In this document: positions 13,601 through 25,600 of the stretch, piece after piece
Numbering within the stretch: position 1 is the first letter of the stretch
Layout of the letters: every line of letters begins with the position of its first letter
DNA from: Pomacea canaliculata
Taxonomy: Eukaryota > Mollusca > Gastropoda > Architaenioglossa > Ampullariidae
Length of the DNA: 64,000 bases
Direction of reading: 5' to 3'
Assembly (NCBI RefSeq): GCF_003073045.1
Contig: NC_037590.1
Span: forward strand, 38,866,751-38,930,750
Notes under the pieces: generated by a model
The model's database searches: none
The model's input: the letters and a program-made list of their open reading frames with translations, nothing else
What the model was told of the DNA's origin: nothing
Translations under genes and position numbers: made by a program

Positions 13601-16600
13601 GCTGTCGGTGAGTGCAACTGAGGTTGATTTTGAAAAAGCGTTGCAACTTATCATTAAAAGGAAAACCAATGAGTAAACTTTTATTTCTCAAACAGCTGGT
13701 TTGGATCCATTGTAGGAAACTACTTCAGGAAATCTGATTGGTCCCAACTGTCCGACAGAGGCTTTCATAAGTCACGTGTGTGTACAAGCGTGACGTCTGT
13801 CCTGTTGATCCCTTTCTGTTCATGGTGATGTGAAGGCGCGTATCTTGAGAACCGAAGGGGTTTATTAATCTGATCCAGGGAGATAGCATCACAGTAAGCT
13901 ATAGTAAATAATAAAACAGTGAGCGATGGTAACACGGGGAACTATTTTGTTCAGGCGGAGAGTCTGGAGTGTGTCTCGGGTTTCCTCAACGATGAGGACG
14001 AGAAAGAGCTGTGCCAACAGTTCTCCAAACAGTCTTCCCATGTCTTCTCCAAGTTCGCAGCTGTGGTCGAATGCACAAAACACATGGACCGTGACGATGT
14101 AAGTGAATTATAAAGTCTGTATGGTGTATGGTGTGTTGGTTTTATATATAGATACATGTATGTAAAATGTATTACGAATTGACTGTTCACTCAGGTCACG
14201 AGATTGCAGTTGGGGCGAAAAACCTCTGTTGTTGTTTGGAACTCTGGTTGTAAATAACACAATCTTTCCTTCGACTTCTATCTATTAATTTCTGTCACCC
14301 ACAACATGTTTAAACCACTAGAACTTGACACGATTGATCACTTACAGCTCTGGAACAACAAAATACAATTCCAAGGTTTGTTGTCACAGGAGTTGTGATC
14401 TCGCTAAGATATTTCGTTTTTGAGAGCGGATGGTAATTTTTTTCCAGTGGATTGAACAGCTTTCATACAGTGGCAGTATCAATGTTCACAAGATGTTATT
14501 TCCATGACAGGATCTTGATGATGGAGTTCAAAGGGCACTGTTGACTCGCCTACTGGCCAAGCCTCTGTCCACCTGGACGTCCCAAGACCTGCAGCACGCT
14601 CTCTCAGTCTCTCCGGATGCAATCGACGACGATTTCCTCGAAGACCTCTCTGATGATCTTTTTGAAGAAAAGTATGTTTGAGCTGGAGAACATGATGTAA
14701 TCCTTTTTTCCGTTCTTCATCTGTGTACAACAGTCTTTGAAAATTCATTTAAAAGCAACAACAACAATAGTAATTCTACCTTTGTCAATAAATGCTACTA
14801 ATAATGGCAATAACAATGACAACCTGGGATTAGACGATCCGACTATAAAACCTGAAAAATTACACGAGACTACACGCACCAAAGCACCCTGAAAGACAGA
14901 TCACGTGACAATCAGAGACTCGAAAACTATTCCCACCAACAACACTTCGTCGCACTTACTACATCCATCGCACTGCCTCCTCTCCTCCTTCCTCTTAACC
15001 CTTCCATTCCTTCTCCTGTGGCACAACTGACCTTCCACAAAATCCTAACTGGACATCTTTACTGCTTTCTGCTCCTTCACAGTTTGTCTGCACTGAGTCG
15101 CCTAGCAACACGAAGAGGAGCGAACCCCAGCCTTCAAGTGGCTCTGAGACAACGGATCCTGGCCGGACAGCCGATGGACCATCTGGACGCCAAGCAGATC
15201 AGCGGCCTGGGCAAGGGGCTCCTCGCTCTCAGCGACGATTCGCTTGACGATCTTGACCCACAGGAGGTCAGTTCTCATTCAGCCTAGTGTCTATACAACG
15301 GAGCTAATGTGTAGACACCAAGATATATATATATTTACACAGCAATATATATATATAAAGTTTAGAGATAGTTTCATGGTTCGTGTCCTTTCGATGCAGA
15401 AAATCATCTAAAGTTCAGAGGGCGGAAGGTCACACGTGCGCCATCATTGATACAGAAGAAAGTGCGATTGCTTATGAATCTCAGACCTCATCAGACCAGA
15501 AATTTGAAACAGTCCTTGATTTATTATTCACAAACATTTTCTTTTCGTTATTTTCCCTGCCTTTGTCTGACAAGCGATTTAAACTAGTCTGTGATTTATT
15601 CTTACACAACTTTTCCTATCGTGAATTATTCGGAGGTAATTAAATAGAATTAAAATGATTGGTGCTGCTTGTTTCAGTTGTTAAATGCCGATCTCTACGA
15701 CATTTTTGATGATGATGACGATGATGACGATGACAGCTCTGAGCATGATAGTAGAATTGATGACGATGATGACGACGATGATGATGATGACTTATTTGTC
15801 GGCCGACGATTGGCCATCGGTCATCGCATGATGCAGGCGCCGATAAACGGATCACAACAGCTGGCAAAGTACGTACCTCCTTACTGACCTTTGACCCCCG
15901 ATTTGATATGATATCACACTTGACAAGGTCTTCTTGGAGTAGCAATGCCGTGGTATTTCACGGTGTGAACTTTATATAAATATTATATATTGATATCGCT
16001 TATTTTAGAGATAAATGAAACAGTTTACAATAGTTATCAGTGTCAGGAGTAATCAGATGGAAACAAATATTAAATATTATTAAAATTTTCAATGTAGAGT
16101 GCATATGAAATAATAAAATGTTAGCGTAGATTATTGAGCCTTTACAACCGAGAAAACCCACAGACATCGCATTATGGTCATGTTACTGAACATATCTCGG
16201 GTGTGCTGTGGAGAGGTTGCCATTATTTATTTATTCTCCGAATACCTGCTGGATAATCGTCATTTCAACTTTGTCAAACTTTTATGTAACCTCCATGTAA
16301 AAATTTTGCAAAACCTTGGTCAGTTTTTTTCCCGTGTGTGTCCATCCGCGTTAAGGGCAGCGTTTAATGTGTTGTTACCAACAAATTTTCAGCTTTTTGT
16401 TTGGCTAGGGTTGGGGATTAGAGAAAGTGTGTGTTGAGGGAACGAAGTGGGGAGGGGGAGCCTGAAGACATGAGGTACAAAAGATGGTGGACAGACTTCT
16501 TATAACATCGCGTTGGTCGGTTTTGCAGGGTCGTTCGTTTCCTCTACGATGATCTGGACTTCATTGAAAATGTGGATGCTGACGATTTGCTAGAGGCCGC

Positions 16601-19600
16601 CGCCGACCTCAAAGGACTGGACCTCGATGATGACGATGTGAGCGTGTGTGCATGTGTGTGCATGTGTGTGCATGTGTGCATTGTTGCATGTGTGTGTGTG
16701 TTTGTGTTTTCCAATTTAGAACGTTACAGTACTCATTGACATCCTTTCCGTGAACTACTAAACTGAAGCAGTACAAAAATAATCTCACGGTCTTTGGACC
16801 ACAATCTGCATTGATATTCGTGAGCTGTGTTTACTGTCTTCATCAGAAGCTGTACTAACTTTGTGTGCCCCAGGCCGCCATCCTGCTCAGACGCATGTCG
16901 CAGTCCCCGAAGTTCCCGTCCCTCACACAAGTCACGGTCCCGGAGATGGTGCGCCTGAAGGCCGTGCTCCCCGGCTTGACCCCGACACAACTGCAGCAGC
17001 TTCCTCGCCAGGTGGTCAAAGATGCCCTGGACACCCTCAAGGACCTAGACTTCGGGGAATCGCAGGTAATGTCGGTAGTCGCTGCTGAAAATCTTGCTTT
17101 GTTCATAGCCGGGTGGAAACTATAAGGAGCAGTCCAATGAAACGTGGAAGACGCAAATTTCGGACTTGAAAATTCCCTGATAGTAATCCCAAGGGTTGGC
17201 AAGTACTTCTTCCATTGTGCTGTCAGTCAGACCAACAATGGCAGGGTTGCCAACTCCTTGGGTATGCAAGGAGTCCATAAACAGTTTGTTTTATTTGACT
17301 GCCCATCGTAAATTTATTCCGTTTTCTTCTTTCTTTTATTGTGATTTGCTATGGATATTTTTCTATCTATGTTTACAAGACAGTTCTCAATTTGTTTACC
17401 TGCTGGAGGCCAGGTTTTCGTGTCGCAATCAAAGATGAATTGAATTTTGTTTTAAATCTGTGTGTGCGTGAGTGTGTGTGTGTGTCTGTGTGTATGTGTG
17501 TGTCTGTGTGTGTGTGAGTGAGTTCCAGTACGTCCCTGGATCTGTGATATCAAGCCAATGAATAAGTTGCATTACTTCACTATTTGTTTGCGTACTTGAT
17601 GGTAGGCCCGCGAGCTTCTTGACGACGTCTTCGATGATGATGATGATGACGATGACAGCGATGACGATGATGATACTGATGATAAAAAGGTAAGGACATC
17701 AAAACAGTGAACAAACTAGACAGAACTCAGTAACTAGATATAATTATCTCCAAGAACACAACAAAAGCGTAGAGTACAAATACATAATTTGTAAACCTAA
17801 TATTATTTACGTGTGAAAAGTAAATTTAATATAATCATACCGCCATGTGATGATTGGTGAGATGTGAGTGATTATCACAACAAGACACGTGCAACTGAAG
17901 AACATCTATCTCACAAGAGTAAGTCTTTAATTTTAGGTTGCTTTTAATTTCTTCTTATCTTCTAAGATTTGAGTGATGACACTGGATATGAAAAAAACCA
18001 TTGACTGAGTGATGTCGGGTGCTAAAAAAAACAAACAAACAACAAACCAGACCCATATTTTTCGTCGTCTTTTTATAATTGATGACATTATTGATGTTTA
18101 TCACCATCACAAAATAAGCATATTTATTACTCCAAAAATTAAATGCAGTAAGGAAACAAATAATTTTGAGCTACGTCATGCAATTCTGTGCGCAGGCGCG
18201 ACATCTGTCAGTTGAGGACTTCCGGCGTATCGGGGCCCTGGCACGCGGTCTGGACGCCGACGACATTGAAGATCTCGACGACGATGTGGTCAGCAAGGTG
18301 ATCGACGACATTGACGACCTTGACCTCAGCGATGCCCAGAAAAGGCTCTTCGTGGAAAAGGTGAATGGACATAGGAACTGATGTTACGTATCTCGAAATT
18401 CAGTGAGGCTCTTTCTGACAGATGTTTAAAAAAATCTACTTTAATTATTAATGCATTGTTTTATCATTTAAAACTACATCTACTAGTTTCGTCTTAACTC
18501 ACATTTATACGAGATGGGTAGAACACAGGTAGATAAAGTCTGTTGGTTTCCCGCAGGCGAGACAAGCGATGCTGAAGAACCCTGGCGCCGTGTCCCTGAT
18601 CCAACTTCCTGGCCTCGCTAATGCTGTCAGTATTGACGACATCGATGACTTGGACGATAACGAGGTCGTGAAATCTCTCCAGGTCTCGTCAAAAACTAAC
18701 TGGCGAGCCGCTCAGGTAACCCTCGTTAGACTAAGACTTTAACAAATCATTAATAATTATTGTTTTTATTTTGTTGAAGAGAATTTTTTCGCCAATTTCG
18801 TGCAGTTTTGTGAGGCAGCATGGGTGAGAAAAACTACACGTTAAGCTGATTTGGTGACAAAGGGAGATAATTTATACAGGTGGTTGTATAGTTGGTGCCA
18901 AAGGGAGATAATTTACACAGGTTGTTGTATAGTTGGAGGTTTATTTGCCCTTTTCTTCGAGCTGGTACGATGTTTGTTCCGGTTAAGCGAAAGATACAAA
19001 GAAAACGTTAATGAATATTTCAGTTATTACTTTCCAATGCTATATCTAAACCTGAAATACTCACAATTTTTTTTTAATTACACACCTGAAACAGAAGGTA
19101 AACAATACTTTGGTTTCTGTTTTCTTCCAACATTATGTCTGCAATCTAATAGAAGACTAAACAGTGTGTTGTATTGTGTTGCTCCACCTGCAGGCCGCCA
19201 CACTCGTGGAGAAGGTCAAGAAGTCGCTGGGCGGCCGTTCCCTCCGTCCTTCTGACGTCACCAGGCTCGGAACTCTCTCGCGCGGTCTGCTGCCACGTGA
19301 CCTGGACGACATGGTGGACCGCCCGGATGACGTCGACGATCTGGCTGATGTTCTGGGAGACCACGAAGACGAGCTCTCTTCGGGAATAGTTAGTTATCAT
19401 TTTCCTCGTCTTTCCTTAAAACAATTTCTGTGCTATTCCCTCAGTATTCCTTGAATTTCTTCTTCCTTCTCTTCATCTTCATCGTCCTCCGTTTTTTTTT
19501 TTTTTTTATCTTCTTCTACCACAGACTAAACTTTAAATTCTTTTACATAATCATACATTATAGTTATCTAATATTACTTATGTTGTTGTTAAATGACGAT

Positions 19601-22600
19601 TGATGTCATCAACGGTCCTTTTTCGAATAGAAGCTTGACGGATTTTCTGTTTGTGATGTTGTCAGCATTGTTTATTCTCACTGGCTAGGCTGAGGTGTAA
19701 AGGTCTTCTTGAACTGTAATGGAATTTTACATTGCAGGTTGACAACATCGTAGATAAAATCCGCGACAAAGACGACCTCGACGACTTAGGTGATATCAAA
19801 GTAACTGCCAGCTACGTGGCGCAGAAAGGAGTCTTCCTCGCCTATTTGTGAGTGCTTCTCTGTATTGTGAGACTGGTAGGTGGGTATGTAGACTGCTCTG
19901 TGAGATTGTTATGTGTTATGGCTACTGTGACTAGCGTACCACGGCTGTTGTTTGTGTGATTAGAGGGCTATGATTGTTGTTATGTGATTAGAAAGCTATG
20001 GTTGTTGTTCATGACAGATCGCCCAATGAGTTCAGTTCCCTGGAGTTTGACGACGATGCCAAGAAAGCCTTCGTAGCCCTCATGTCCAAGATGAACACGG
20101 CCAAACTGCCCAGAGACCAGCTGGAGTTCCTGGCGGACGAGATATCGGACATGATCGACGACAAACAGGAGGTAGGCAGAGAAAAAATGATGCTACTTAG
20201 AAGATGATGATGATGATTATTATTATTATTATTATGATCCTGTTGATGATATGGCGAACCCTCAGCGACTTGTTTTCATGGCTACTGGCCATGGCCTTAA
20301 CCTTGCAACTCCTCCTCACTTCCCTCGCGTCATGGCCTTAGGTTATCAACATACAAAGTGAAGGATGGTGTTGGTGTTTCGTTACTATTTATTTCCCCAT
20401 AGTCCTGTACACTCATCGTGAGGCTATTGACCTGGTTTCCAGGACGACCAAGACAAAGCTAGTTCCAGACGACTGCGGCTGCTGGGCGGGATGGCCTTGG
20501 GTTTGACCCCAGAACACATCAAAGAGTTCAGTGGGCGGGCGATCATGGATAACCTGGGTCCTCTTGGAGTTCTTCCCTTCACTCGCCTTCAAGCACGTGC
20601 AATACTTGACAAGCTGGACGATGTTGACCCGTGAGTGGCCTCGAAAAACCCTTTTTTCGGATACTATGGTTGTTTTGATTTAGGTGGTTACTTGTTGTAT
20701 ATTCTGATTGGTCTGCTAGCCACGTATACCTATTTCTGACCGCCTCGTAAACCATTTGGTCTAGTTCTAGCCCGCGTGTGTAATATCCTACACATCAGGC
20801 TGTATAATCTGGAATTCAAGTAAAAAGAATTTTCTCGAAGACACCCACCCAAGTCTTGGGTGTTTTCATGCTTGAAAAAGGGGAAATTGTAAAATGTACT
20901 TACCTTTGTCCATGATACAAGCTAATCAGTCATCTGTCCAACCAGGGAGTGGAAGTGCAAGACCAGCATAGTAGCCAGTGCTGGACCCCTGCTCCAGTTT
21001 GCTGATGACGATAAACTCGAGACTATTTGCGAGGTAAGGAACACTTATGTCGCTGACAAATAATGTTTAAATCCTTGTTTGGCAAGTCGCTTTGTTCAGG
21101 AAGAATTAAACAAGAGACATTGTTGTATTCAATGGACTGAATGACCTCAACCCTGTCAGCAAGCGTGAATACACGCAATACAAAATTATTATACATTGCA
21201 TAGACTCACCTACGCATGCGCAGTCACGCTCTGGCAGTCTATATCGATAATATGGTTATAACACGGTTATAATGCCGTTATAATACCGTTATAATACGGT
21301 CATTTGTGAACATCATTGTGTGACGTCACCAGAAGGCGCTGGCCGCCAGCTTCTCGTCGATCGAGCGCCGCCTGGAGCGCCACCACGAGCTGGTGGAGGA
21401 AAGGTGGGAGGAGGGCTTGTGGCGCGAGGACACCCCCGACACACGTGACACCCCCGACGATACAGACCTGTCTGACGTCATGGATGACGTAATCGATGAC
21501 GTCACGGAGGATAGCGAGGGCAAAAAGCGTCTGGTCACGCGCATGTTGGCAGCTGCCACGGTTACCTCCCTTTCTTCCAACAAAGCTTCAGGCAGACGTC
21601 GCAGAGCTACGAGTGAGTTTTTTTTAATAATTTCGACACCTGATATTTCTTTGTCCATTTGTCTCTCTCTCTTTTTTTCTCCTTCCAACCCTGTCTTCCA
21701 CATGGTGTTACTGCGGCAGCTAATATGTATATCTTTTCCCATGACTGCTGCTTCTGTCTTTAGTACCACCATCACCACCAACTACTACTACTTGTGAAAT
21801 CGTTGTTCCCTCCGTCAATATCACGAACTACGCGTTTTTTCTCACTTTCACTCACTCGAGATTCTGTCACATTGACTATCACGTATGAGAAGATGAGAAA
21901 CAATGACACATGTTGTATCTCCGACTGACATTTGTCCAGTTTTCTGTCCATTCCGTTGTGAGTCCATGTCATTCAAACTGTCCGTACTACATTCCAGCGG
22001 GAGACTTGTCGTGCAGCGTGCTACGTCAACTGCGACAAGATGTGGTTCTTGTCGGTGTAGACCGGGTGGCAGGGATGTCAGACCAGGAGTTCAAGGACTG
22101 CCTGGAGTTCGTCGGAAACGCCAGCAACTGGGCCGACAAGGACCTGGCCGTCCTGCTGGCCCGCGCAAAACAGGTCAGGACCAAAGATCGGCACTCTCTT
22201 GTTATTTCCTACCATTATTTATTATATCGCAGAAATATCAGGAACTCAGTGTTCGCCTGTGTGACTGCATATTTTATATGATAATTCAAATTCCACAGGT
22301 TTATTTTTGACAAGATCGATCCTTGTCCTCCACAGGTCCTCGGCAACTATTCAACGTGGACTAACGAGCTGGTTCGGCGAGCCGGGGTACTGGTGGCGGC
22401 GATGGCTGCCGAAGATATTGCTAAACTGAAGCTAACCGGGGTGGACAGCCTCAACAGCATCGGCAAGCACGGTCGTCTCAACGAGCAACAGGTGAGTTCC
22501 CAACTCCATGTAGCGCTGTCCTTCAACACATCACCCACTCAACTTGCAAGATGTGAGGGAGTGAGAGTAGATGGTGGAGTTTGTGGTCAAGGGAGTTACT

Positions 22601-25600
22601 CTCTAAAGAAAGTTTTCTCTTTGCAGCTTTTGGCAGGTTTCACCCGCTGGCTGGAACTGAAGAAAAAGAACAACATCACGGCTGTAACAGCTGGAGAATT
22701 CTCGTCCTTGTCTGAATTTGTGTGTGGCCTCTCCGTGGTGCAGATATCTGAGCTTCCAGTATATGTGTTCAAGTAAGTTGTCTCCTCCTTCCTCATTTTT
22801 CACTCGTCTGCATCCTGACATTAACAGCTTCGTTTGAGACAGTTGTAAGACGGCTGGAGTGAGAAAGCAAGAGGACAGCCTCACAGTAGACAGAGTGAAT
22901 TCTTGCAACTCAAAGTGATTATTTCAGCATTAAAAAATTAAAAATTGAAATTGGACCCATCCCATAAGTATGAAATTTCAGTATTTTAAATTTGCTTTTG
23001 TTGACTGTGTTGGTCTGCTTCCATAAAGGATAACAGAAAACCGCAGAATTCTCTCAATCATAACAAACACTGTACCATTGCACCTCCTGTCCGTCCTGAC
23101 AGCACACAATTTCTTGACATGCTGTGACATCTCGTGGACTTCTTGGACTAACAGGTGTAACGAGTTCTTGCTGTTCATGTAGCGGTGGTCTCTCCCTTCC
23201 TTAGCGACAGTCGTGTTTGACACAAACAGTTGATGCTCTGCTTCTCTCTGGTCCACAGGCAGTCGCTGGATGTCCTCGGCAAGGCTCGATCGTGCAACGC
23301 CCAGCAGCTGGGCGCCTACGTGTCGCGAGCTCACGATGTCTTCGGGAAACGGGTGGTCACCTGGTCTCCAGCTGTCGTCGGTGACATGGGCCACCTGCTT
23401 GGTATGTGCTTCGCTGTTGGAATAGTTAGGCATACCCTCGCTGATTTGTAACCGCTGCCTCCAAGCAGCAATAACAGCTGAACAGACCCCTCATCTCTCA
23501 TCCCCTCTTCTTGCCAAATACAAAGGCTTAATGCGAGCATCACATGTCAATGGCATTAATAAATTGTCGTTTGTCTTGACCTCAGGTGGCCTGTCCTCAT
23601 CCAGTGTGCAGGAACTGGCTGGTCATCAACTGGCCCTCATTCAGCCAGGCGTCATCTCCAGGTTGCCGGTGGACACAGTAAAAGTCAGTTCCAGAAATTT
23701 ATTGCGGGTGGTTGATGCTCTAAACAAACTGACATTTATTTGCTATTTAAAAAACATTTATTTGCTACTTCAAACATTTATTTGCTATTTCAAACATTTA
23801 TTTGCTACTGTAAACGACTGTCAACTTGTTGTAAACTAAAATAATTGTGTAGCTGTAAACACAAGCGTGTCTCTCACCTGCAGGCACTAACGGTGGCACA
23901 GCTAAAGCAGCTCAGCACCAACCAGGTGAACTCGCTTCGTCTGGCGCATTACAACGCTCTGAGTAAAGACCAGCAGGCAGTCTTGGATACCAAGGCAACC
24001 GTGTCCTTCCAGAAATCCTCCAAAGTACCAAGTAAGTCCTCGCTGTCACCCATCTGTGACCCTGTAAAGCATCTACTTTGTCTGCTGTGTCAGGTGTAAC
24101 GGTGATACTGTGTTGGCTGTAACGGTGATGTTGCACTCGAAACCAGAAGTGCTCCAGTCCTGCACACTCTTGTTACAAAACATCTTTTTATAGGCCTGAA
24201 TGTGTGTTAGAGAGTTTGCATATCCTTATAAGGACATATAACAGTGAAAATTTCAATATATGCGCATAGATGTGAAGATATTCAAATTTACACCACACGT
24301 GTCTTTATTGTGACATATAAAGATACATTTCAACAGTCTAGACCACATTCACGCATGTAAGGGAATGTTTTTCTTTGGTAACAGGGGAGTGTTTAGAAAT
24401 GGAACATCTCTGGTTCAGAGTGTGTAATCGTATGCAACAATGTCTGTTACAATTGTGCCTCGTGTAACTGTGCATGGTGTAACAGTGCTGTAACAGCATC
24501 TTTGGTAGCTGTGTAACAGTGTAACGATGTCTGCTACAATTGTGCCTCGTGTAACTGTGCCTGGTGTAACAGTGCTATAACTGTCTCATGTAACTGTGTA
24601 ACAGTGTAACGATGTCTGCTACAATTGTGCCTCGTGTAACTGTGCCTGGTGTAACAGTGCTATAACTGTCTCATGTAACTGTGTAACAGTGTAACGATGT
24701 CTGTTACAATTGTGCCTCGTGTAACTGTGCCTGATGTAACAGTGCTATAACTGTCTCATGTAACTGTGTAACAGTGTAACGATGTCTGCTACAATTGTGC
24801 CTCGTGTAACTGTGCCTGGTGTAACAGTGCTATAACTGTCTCATGTAACTGTGTAACAGTGTAACGATGTCTGTTACAATTGTGCCTCGTGTAACTGTGC
24901 CTGGTGTAACAGTGCTATAACTGTCTCATGTAACTGTGTAACAGTGTAACGATGTCTGTTACAATTGTGCCTCGTGTAACTGTGCCTGGTGTAACAGTGC
25001 TATAACTGTCTCATGTAACTGTGTAACAGTGTAACGATGTCTGCTACAATTGTGCCTTATGTAAGTGTGCATGGTGTAACAGTGCTGTAACAATATCTCA
25101 TGTAACTGTGTAACAGTGTAACTGTCTGCTATACCTAAGCCTCCTATGTACAACTATGAACTGCGTAACACATCTGCTGTAACTGTCTGTGTAACGATGT
25201 CGTCTGCTGCTTATGAATACAGAGCAATTAACTCTAAATGTTGTGGAGGACAGTTGCACTCTTGGATGTCACACCTTGTGACCCCAGTTCCTCACACATT
25301 CATGCCACGTGCTTGATGATGCACAGTTCAGGCTGTTTCCTGCTTTTTAACTGGGCAACCTGCATCTGTCTCATGTTTCTACGGGGACCTCCATGGCCTC
25401 ACTCTCTCATCTGAGGAGAGAGAGATGGGAAGAGAGTGAGAGCACCATTTTTTTCTAACTCCGTGCGCCAGTGCATCTCACGCTAACAAAGTCTGGTGTT
25501 GCAAGACAATTAAAAAGCCAGCAGGCTGAAGAGAATTTCATTTGTGATTAACACTCATTTATTTAGCGAATTCTTTGCTTGACATTTCATTGGCCGTTGC

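Noticed and set aside
24420..25150. Regular spacing suggesting a CRISPR-like array
   Set aside because: The units are contiguous 85-bp tandem copies without variable spacers, in a eukaryotic intron.
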